From Tissierella_A sp964489715 (GTDB lineage: Bacteria; Bacillota; Clostridia; Tissierellales; Tissierellaceae), in assembly GCA_964489715.1 (NCBI GenBank), contig CAZBAK010000056.1, forward strand, positions 1 to 9,939: 9,939 bases of DNA. The letters are read 5' to 3'. Below, piece by piece: positions 5,424 through 9,939 of the stretch. The notes under the pieces were generated by a model. That model made no database searches, was not told the origin of the DNA, and saw nothing but the letters and a program-made list of their open reading frames with translations. The position numbers and the translations under genes are program-made. Within the stretch, counting starts at the first letter, position 1. Each line of letters begins with the position of its first letter.

Positions 5424-5915
5424 TACTTTATCTCCAATCTCTATACTTCCATTTTCTAGGATCTTGCTAAAAATTACATTGTAATGCAATTTACATATCT
5501 GACCGGTTTGAAATAATTTACATTCATCAAAGCATCTCTTACCAATAGATGTGATCTCTTGAATAGTCTCTCCTATTTTAAGTTTTTGACCCACATGCAT
5601 AGTGGAAGCATCTAAGCCTTCAATTGTAATGTTTTCATAAAATTTTAATAAACATAGCCCATCCTTGGCCTCTCTGTCTATTTGTTCTCTAACCCTTCTA
5701 CTCAATATGGAAATCTGCCTATTTTCTTCTCTTAAGATCCCTTCAGCCAGCATTCCATAGTCCTTGTGAAAACTAGCCCTATCTAAAAACTTTATCCTTC
5801 TCTGGTTATCTTTTAATTTTAAAGCTACAACTTTGATTTTTACCACCTCTTTGTTGTATAGCAGGAGGTCAAAGACCTCCCCTACGGTTTGATGGCCCGC
5901 CATAGCCCCAGCCAT
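5409..5915 (-). CDS. MOSC domain protein (molybdenum cofactor sulfurase C-terminal-like)
   Basis: A MOSC-domain protein of up to 168 aa. MOSC domains bind sulfur or molybdenum cofactor; small stand-alone MOSC proteins are common beside moeA genes in clostridia, but their reaction is not firmly known. Diagnostic segments are ENRQISILSR (64-73), ENITIEGLD (94-102), LKIGETIQEITSIGKRC (112-128) and the cysteine set C128-x3-C132-x8-C141. The reading frame opens with ATG directly after the TAA of the upstream gene, with no ribosome binding site at normal distance, so reinitiation would be needed. The first 23 residues are not part of the normal MOSC fold. Their codons are markedly GC-rich (GGG, GCG, GTC, CTG), unlike the rest of the gene. 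The true start may be GTG 5846, giving 145 aa and the usual length, or close to it. This is the last gene of the tup-moeA operon; its stop lies in the shared terminator. Confidence 0.87.
   Translation of the reverse strand: MAGAMAGHQTVGEVFDLLLYNKEVVKIKVVALKLKDNQRRIKFLDRASFHKDYGMLAEGILREENRQISILSRRVREQIDREAKDGLCLLKFYENITIEGLDASTMHVGQKLKIGETIQEITSIGKRCFDECKLFQTGQICKLHYNVIFSKILENGSIEIGDKVTPLG
5864..5880 (-). repeat. Strong hairpin near the start of the MOSC reading frame
   Basis: GGAGGTC at 5864-5870 and GACCTCC at 5874-5880 are perfect 7-bp arms around a 3-base loop. In the minus-strand transcript the stem can extend further with one bulge (GTAGG side pairing with CTGCTA side). It lies in a 70-base segment of about 56% G+C inside an A+T-rich gene, just before the likely true MOSC start. 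There is no U-run, so it is not an intrinsic terminator; a translational control or structured leader role is possible. Confidence 0.5.
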
Positions 5916-7802
5916 TTATTCTATATTTATTATTTCACCTGTATCTTCTAGCTTATAGCCTCCTAGGGATAGGACTCTTTCTTTGAACTCTTCTGATCTT
6001 AGTTCCTTTAAAAAGCTTTGGACTTTTTCATCTTCTAAGCTCTGCGTTTCTACTAGAAAATCATAGTCTTCGTAGGTTACTTCTATAAATTCTAGGTCCA
6101 TGGCCTTAGCTGCAGAAGCTATACCCAGTCCTACTGTATTTTTCCCATTTTTAACAGCTGCTGCTACAGCCATATGTGTATTTAGCTCTCTCTTATAGCC
6201 CCTTATTCTTTCTGGATCTATTCCCTCTAATTTTAAGTGATAGTCTAAGAGTACTCTGGTACCTGCTCCTCTTTGACGATTTATAAAGCTTACATCTTCT
6301 TTTAATAGATCCTTAAAATCCTTTACCAAATTCTTATCTTCTTTCCTAAGCATAAAACCCTGCAGTCTCTTTACTCCCTTTATCAAGGACATATCCTTGC
6401 CTTGAAAATACTTCTTTATATAGGAAATATTGTATTGACCTGTATTCTCATCTAAGAGGTGTATTGGAGCTATATGACACTCTCCCCTTCTCATAGCCAT
6501 AATCCCCCCCATGCTTCCCACATGTCCAGATGAGAGCCTTGTCATGTCTCCTAGGATGTCCATGATAAGATCGTGACTGCCAATTGAGACTATTGTCTCT
6601 TTTATCTCTTCCAAGGGTTTTAATAGTTTAACATCTATACTTTCACCAGCTTCTAGACCCTCTATATTTTGAGGAACTATCCCTATACCATCTGCCTTTA
6701 CTAGACTCATGGTGACTCCTGCTCCACTGGAAAGTGGTGTGGCTATGATCTTATCATTTACTTGACCTAGATTTACCCTTACAAGCTCCCTATTCTTTAG
6801 GGAGGATACTATTCTCTTGGTTATGCTTGCCTCTATAGTATAGTGCTCTTTTTCTTCTAGACCTAGATATTTTAAAATAAGTGGTTTTACAAATTCTTCA
6901 AATACAAGATAGGAAGATACTGGATAGCCTGGTATTCCTATTACAGGCTTGCCCTCTATTATTCCAAGTATGGTTGGCTTTCCTGGCTTCATGGCTACAC
7001 CATGGACCACTACCTCTCCTAGTTCTTCTATTAGATTTACTGTATAATCCTTGGTTCCTGCAGAAGAACCTGCATTTATAAGTAGCATGTCATTGTCCCT
7101 TACCATATCCAATATATTTTTCTTTAGAAGCTCATAGTCATCCTCTAGGGGAGCATGTCTAAAAGCTTGTCCACCTAGCTTGGAGACCTCCGCTTGAAAG
7201 ACTCTAGAATTAGAATCTATTATATTTCCCAACTTTAGATCCTTTACTTTTTCAACTATCTCACTTCCTGTGGGAAGTATGGCTACCCTAGGTTTTTTAT
7301 ATACCTCTATCTTTTCTATTCCACCAGATAGGAGAGCTCCTATATCTATGGGTCTTATCTTGTGTTTAGATGGAATTATCATTTCGCTTCTTATGATATC
7401 TTCTCCGATTTGCCTTATATGCTGCCAAGGATAGGAAGCCTTTAGGATTTCTACTTCCCCATCTCCCAGATCTATGCAATCCTCAATCATAATAACCGAA
7501 TCAAAATCTTTCTCTATTTGATTTCCAGTATTTACATATTTAAAGTCCCCATCTTCTTTTAACCTTACTGGATTTACTTCACTTGCCTTTAGGGTCTTCT
7601 TTGAATCAACTGCTATTCCGTCCATGGCAGCTGCATTATAGTTGGGAGAAGACATAAGTGCTTCTACCATATGAAAACTTATTCTGTCTAAACTTTCATT
7701 TACATCTACATATTCAGAGCTTGGCCTTATATCTAACTCTTTAAAATATTTCTCCTTGGCCAGATCTATATCCATATTTTCTATATATACATCTCTTCTC
7801 AT
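5916..7802 (-). CDS. MoeA molybdopterin molybdenumtransferase fused to a periplasmic-binding-protein-like domain
   Basis: A 628-aa two-part protein. Residues about 1-398 are MoeA, which inserts molybdate (or tungstate) into adenylyl-molybdopterin: MoeA_N with AAAMDGIAV (catalytic-type Asp61), NTGNQIEKDFDSVIMIED at 91-108, the MoCF domain with LPTGSEIV (177-183), DSNSR (196-200), AGSSAGTKDYT (244-254, Asp252), KPGKP (272-276) and GIPGYP (289-294), then the MoeA_C barrel to about 398. Residues about 405-620 are a PBP-like domain (VSIGSHD, GSMGG, HLLD, TGQYN, NRQRGAGTRVLLD, VAAAVKNGKNTVGLG), related to substrate-binding proteins and LysR effector domains but without a signal peptide, so cytoplasmic. 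This fusion is a known family in anaerobes; the added domain may bind an oxyanion or cofactor, which is inferred. The ATG at 7802 is chosen for its AGGAGG at 7810-7815; 30 upstream in-frame codons overlap the preceding gene and are not coding. It lies 16 bases after the other moeA. Confidence 0.93.
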   Translation of the reverse strand: MRRDVYIENMDIDLAKEKYFKELDIRPSSEYVDVNESLDRISFHMVEALMSSPNYNAAAMDGIAVDSKKTLKASEVNPVRLKEDGDFKYVNTGNQIEKDFDSVIMIEDCIDLGDGEVEILKASYPWQHIRQIGEDIIRSEMIIPSKHKIRPIDIGALLSGGIEKIEVYKKPRVAILPTGSEIVEKVKDLKLGNIIDSNSRVFQAEVSKLGGQAFRHAPLEDDYELLKKNILDMVRDNDMLLINAGSSAGTKDYTVNLIEELGEVVVHGVAMKPGKPTILGIIEGKPVIGIPGYPVSSYLVFEEFVKPLILKYLGLEEKEHYTIEASITKRIVSSLKNRELVRVNLGQVNDKIIATPLSSGAGVTMSLVKADGIGIVPQNIEGLEAGESIDVKLLKPLEEIKETIVSIGSHDLIMDILGDMTRLSSGHVGSMGGIMAMRRGECHIAPIHLLDENTGQYNISYIKKYFQGKDMSLIKGVKRLQGFMLRKEDKNLVKDFKDLLKEDVSFINRQRGAGTRVLLDYHLKLEGIDPERIRGYKRELNTHMAVAAAVKNGKNTVGLGIASAAKAMDLEFIEVTYEDYDFLVETQSLEDEKVQSFLKELRSEEFKERVLSLGGYKLEDTGEIINIE

Positions 7803-7818
7803 ATTTTGACCTCCTATA

Positions 7819-8907
7819 TTATAGAAGAAAAACCTCTCTCTCTTCTCCCTTATATATTCCTTCTTCATGTTTTTCCAAAAGTATATAACCATCTGAATCT
7901 TTTAACAAGCTGATCATAGAACTCTTTCCAAAGTTTGGCTTGGCTATATACTTGCCATCTTCTTCTCTTAAACTCACCAGTTGATAGGTAAGTTTTCCAG
8001 AGGAGGATGGAAAGTTACTATCCATAGTAGCCCTTACTTGCGGCTTGATCTCTCGTCTTTCCTGCTTCATCTTTACAAATTCTTCTACAAGAGCTTTAAA
8101 GATTATTATAGAAGATAGGGGATGGCCTGGAAGTCCAAATATGATCTTTCCATTTCCCTCTCCTACNNNNNNNNNNNNNNNNNNNNNNNNNNNNNNNNNN
8201 NNNNNNNNNNNNNNNNNNNNNNNNNNNNNNNNNNNNNNNNNNNNNNNNNNNNNNNNNNNNNNNNNNGCATAGGAATTTATATCTCTTATCTTTCCAAATT
8301 TTAAGTCTTCCTCTATGTCTATTATCTCATCACCTGTAGATATTATATAAAATTTAGGCTTTTTATATACCCCTATCCTTTTCTTGCCTATGGCTGCCAG
8401 TAGGCCCATGATCTCGGGATTTATCTTTCTTCCCTTTTCTAAAACCAGGCTATCCTTCCTTATATCATCGCCCTTTAATATTATATTTTCTCCACTTGAT
8501 ATGGGCTTATTTAAAAGCAGGGTCTCCCTATCTAACTTTTCAGTATTCTCAATCATTATTACTCCATCTGCTCCCTCTGGTATCATGCCTCCTGTAGGCA
8601 CATAGATTGCCTCCCCTGGGGAAAGTTGGGCTTCAACAGGCTTTCCCATAAGGACTTCCCCAACTATCTTTAAAACGCTTGGTATAGAGTCGCTGGCCCC
8701 ATGACTATCACTTGCCTGAATTGCAAATCCATCTACAATTGACCTATTGAAATTAGGCAGATCTACTTTAGAATAAATATCTTCACCTATAATTCTATGG
8801 AGGGATTCCACTATATCAACTTCCTCTAAGTCAAATTTATAGTCCTTGAAGTTTTCCCCTATTATTTCCTTAGCTTTTTCTACTGTTACCACATCAAAGA
8901 AGTCCAT
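7819..8907 (-). CDS. moeA: Molybdopterin molybdenumtransferase MoeA, interrupted by an assembly gap
   Basis: A MoeA of ordinary, unfused type. MoeA_N shows RSIVDGFAI with Asp59, at the same position as the catalytic Asp59 of E. coli MoeA, and VPTGGMIPEGADGVIMIEN at 103-121. The MoCF domain begins with ISTGDEI and DINSY, then is cut by 100 N, and resumes at GKIIFGLPGHPLSS; MoeA_C follows to the end. The gap hides the part of the MoCF domain that should carry GGxSxGxxD and KPGKP. Compared with the neighbouring MoeA fusion, about 75-85 residues are missing, so the real protein should be near 405-410 aa, the usual MoeA length. The ATG at 8907 overlaps the tupC stop by one base (TAATG) and has AAAGGTGG at 8915-8922. 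It lies between tupC and the MoeA-PBP fusion. Intactness across the gap cannot be judged. Confidence 0.9.
   Translation of the reverse strand: MDFFDVVTVEKAKEIIGENFKDYKFDLEEVDIVESLHRIIGEDIYSKVDLPNFNRSIVDGFAIQASDSHGASDSIPSVLKIVGEVLMGKPVEAQLSPGEAIYVPTGGMIPEGADGVIMIENTEKLDRETLLLNKPISSGENIILKGDDIRKDSLVLEKGRKINPEIMGLLAAIGKKRIGVYKKPKFYIISTGDEIIDIEEDLKFGKIRDINSYXXXXXXXXXXXXXXXXXXXXXXXXXXXXXXXXXXVGEGNGKIIFGLPGHPLSSIIIFKALVEEFVKMKQERREIKPQVRATMDSNFPSSSGKLTYQLVSLREEDGKYIAKPNFGKSSMISLLKDSDGYILLEKHEEGIYKGEEREVFLL
8167..8266. other. Assembly gap (100 N placeholder) inside moeA
   Basis: Exactly 100 N, a common fixed placeholder for a gap of unknown size. Both flanks are MoeA coding in the same frame. Alignment to the neighbouring MoeA fusion suggests that the true missing length is about 225-250 bases. 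Confidence 0.97.
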
Positions 8908-9539
8908 TATTCTACCACCTTTCCTCTTTCTAACTTTATTATCCTTTGGCATAATCTTTCAGCCTGATCTATATTATGAGTTACTATTACAATAGTACCC
9001 TTAGTTTCTTGATTAAATTTTCTTATTGCTCTTTCCATATGTAGGATATATTCTGGATCTATATTTGAAGTTGGCTCATCTAATAGTAGCAAGTCAGGCT
9101 GGAATACTAAGGCCCTTGCCAGTGCCACCTTTTGAGATTCACCACCAGAGAGTTTATTTCCCGTCTTCCCCTTTAAATCCTTTATCTCTAACAATTCTAG
9201 CATCTCTAAAACTCTTTTTTCTATATCTTCTTTATCTTTCTTTCTTATTTTTAAGGGATAGGCTATATTTTTATATACACTTCTTTTAAAGAGATATGCC
9301 TTTTGAAAAACCAAGGTCATCCTATCTCTGATATGCCTATCTATTTCTTTTCCATTGTATAAGACTCTTCCACTATATTCATCATCAAGTCCTGCAATTA
9401 TATTTAAGAGAGTAGATTTTCCTGAACCATTGGCTCCTATTATGCCAGTGATCTTTTCCTCTTCCAGGGTCAAGCTCTCTACATCTAAAACTTTTTTATC
9501 TCCATAGCTTTTTTCTACATTCCTAACTTGAATTTCCAT
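8907..9539 (-). CDS. tupC: Tungstate ABC transporter ATP-binding protein TupC
   Basis: A 210-aa ABC ATPase with all motifs: Walker A GANGSGKST (35-43), Q79 in the Q-loop VFQKAYLF, signature LSGGE (130-134), Walker B LLLLDEPTSNID (150-161) and His188 in the H-loop VTHN. It has no C-terminal TOBE domain, unlike the ModC in this window, and its short length fits TupC. Tungstate specificity rests mainly on the upstream permease, which is clearly TupB-like. The permease stop and the tupC ATG are separated by one base, with GGAGG at 9546-9550. Its stop overlaps the moeA start (TAATG), so uptake and cofactor insertion genes are translationally coupled. It acts at the inner face of the membrane. Confidence 0.88.
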   Translation of the reverse strand: MEIQVRNVEKSYGDKKVLDVESLTLEEEKITGIIGANGSGKSTLLNIIAGLDDEYSGRVLYNGKEIDRHIRDRMTLVFQKAYLFKRSVYKNIAYPLKIRKKDKEDIEKRVLEMLELLEIKDLKGKTGNKLSGGESQKVALARALVFQPDLLLLDEPTSNIDPEYILHMERAIRKFNQETKGTIVIVTHNIDQAERLCQRIIKLERGKVVE

Positions 9540-9540
9540 C

Positions 9541-9939
9541 TTAGTCCTCCCTGCTATATGAATAGATTACACTGTGAACTATAAATGATATAAGCAATAA
9601 AATAATTCCAAGAGCCATGGCCATTGGATAGTCTCCCATGGAATTCATCATGGAAATAGTTGTTGTAATAACTCTAGTATGATATTTTATATTTCCTCCA
9701 ACTATCATAACTGCTCCAACTTCTGAGATTGCTCTAGAAAAGGCTGTAGCTACATTTACGAGTATATCCACCTTTAATTCCTTTATTATTAAAATTATAG
9801 TTTGAGATCTATTGGCTCCCAGGGTCTTAGCTATTTTTTCTATTTCCTTGCCCCTGCTTTTGGCCAGTCCAAAGCTTAGGCCAAAGCTAAGAGGCATAAC
9901 CAGGAATGTTTGGGCTATTATCATGGCTTGAACTGTATA
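9541..9939 (-). CDS. tupB: Tungstate ABC transporter permease TupB, C-terminal part
   Basis: A partial gene that runs off the right edge; 132 codons remain and the frame is open to the last base (Y-T-V-Q-A-M-I-I-A-Q). The visible part matches TupB/WtpB-type permeases: a membrane segment MIIAQTFLVMPLSFGL, the EAA loop IAKTLGANRSQTIILIIKEL, then AFSRAISEVGAVMIVGGNI, a segment characteristic of tungstate-type permeases where ModB has ARALGEFGATIMLAGNI. A last membrane segment (MAMALGIILLLISFIVHSVI) precedes the end. The internal ATG at 9924 is not the start, since the family sequence clearly continues upstream. The N-terminal half, and probably tupA, lie beyond the window. Confidence 0.88.
   Translation of the reverse strand, partial: YTVQAMIIAQTFLVMPLSFGLSFGLAKSRGKEIEKIAKTLGANRSQTIILIIKELKVDILVNVATAFSRAISEVGAVMIVGGNIKYHTRVITTTISMMNSMGDYPMAMALGIILLLISFIVHSVIYSYSRED

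Noticed and set aside
5835..5915. Fluoride or Moco riboswitch in the GC-rich segment before the MOSC gene
   Set aside because: Some short strings look similar, but the conserved blocks and their order do not fit either motif; kept only as an unassigned structured segment.
7803..7892. Upstream 30-codon extension of the MoeA-PBP fusion
   Set aside because: It overlaps the 3' end of the preceding moeA, encodes no family sequence, and the ATG at 7802 has a strong AGGAGG site at ideal spacing.
9026..9289. An 87-codon plus-strand open frame opposite tupC
   Set aside because: It is antisense to the conserved ABC ATPase motifs, lacks a ribosome binding site and has a hydrophobic, low-complexity product typical of shadow frames.

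Overview
The window is a molybdenum/tungsten cofactor (molybdopterin) locus from a low-GC, strictly anaerobic Firmicute, most likely a Clostridia/Tissierellia-type organism. The basis is the A+T-rich sequence, AGGAGG-type ribosome binding sites, frequent AGA/ATA codons, a lipobox ModA, and the clostridial gene combination of a Cys-tailed molybdopterin-binding protein, a MoeA fused to a periplasmic-binding-protein-like domain, and a MOSC protein. This taxonomy is inferred from style and gene content, not from a search.

Layout from left to right. (1) Minus strand, 1-1013: the first codons of moaC, then moaA. (2) A 192-bp divergent intergenic region with back-to-back promoters and a perfect-core inverted repeat between them. 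(3) Plus strand, 1206-2633: a MoCF-domain molybdopterin-binding protein with a Cys-rich tail, followed by a one-domain ModE-type DNA-binding protein. (4) A 135-bp intergenic region with a GC-rich palindrome, a second copy of the same inverted repeat, and a further palindrome inside the likely modA promoter. (5) Plus strand, 2769-5394: modA-modB-modC, a complete molybdate ABC importer. (6) A compact bidirectional hairpin terminator at 5398-5423. (7) Minus strand, 9939-5409: the 3' part of tupB, then tupC, moeA (interrupted by 100 N), a MoeA-PBP fusion and a MOSC protein, all spaced or overlapped by a few bases and so very probably one operon. tupA should lie just beyond the right edge.

How the genes work together. 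TupABC and ModABC bring in tungstate and molybdate. MoaA and MoaC make the cyclic pyranopterin precursor from GTP. The two MoeA proteins insert the metal into adenylylated molybdopterin. The MOSC and MoCF proteins probably act in cofactor handling or maturation. The small ModE-type protein is the obvious candidate to bind the inverted repeat shared by the moaA/MoCF divergent promoter and the modA promoter, which would tie metal uptake to cofactor synthesis.

Points that most deserve attention: the shared 16-bp operator candidate; a ModE regulator with no metal-binding domain, co-transcribed with a molybdopterin-binding protein; modC with no ATG/GTG/TTG at its homology-supported start; an unusually GC-rich, hairpin-forming segment at the start of the MOSC reading frame; and an assembly gap in moeA that is almost certainly shorter than the missing sequence. 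No mobile element, CRISPR array, tRNA or rRNA is visible. No gene-free stretch exceeds 300 bases.
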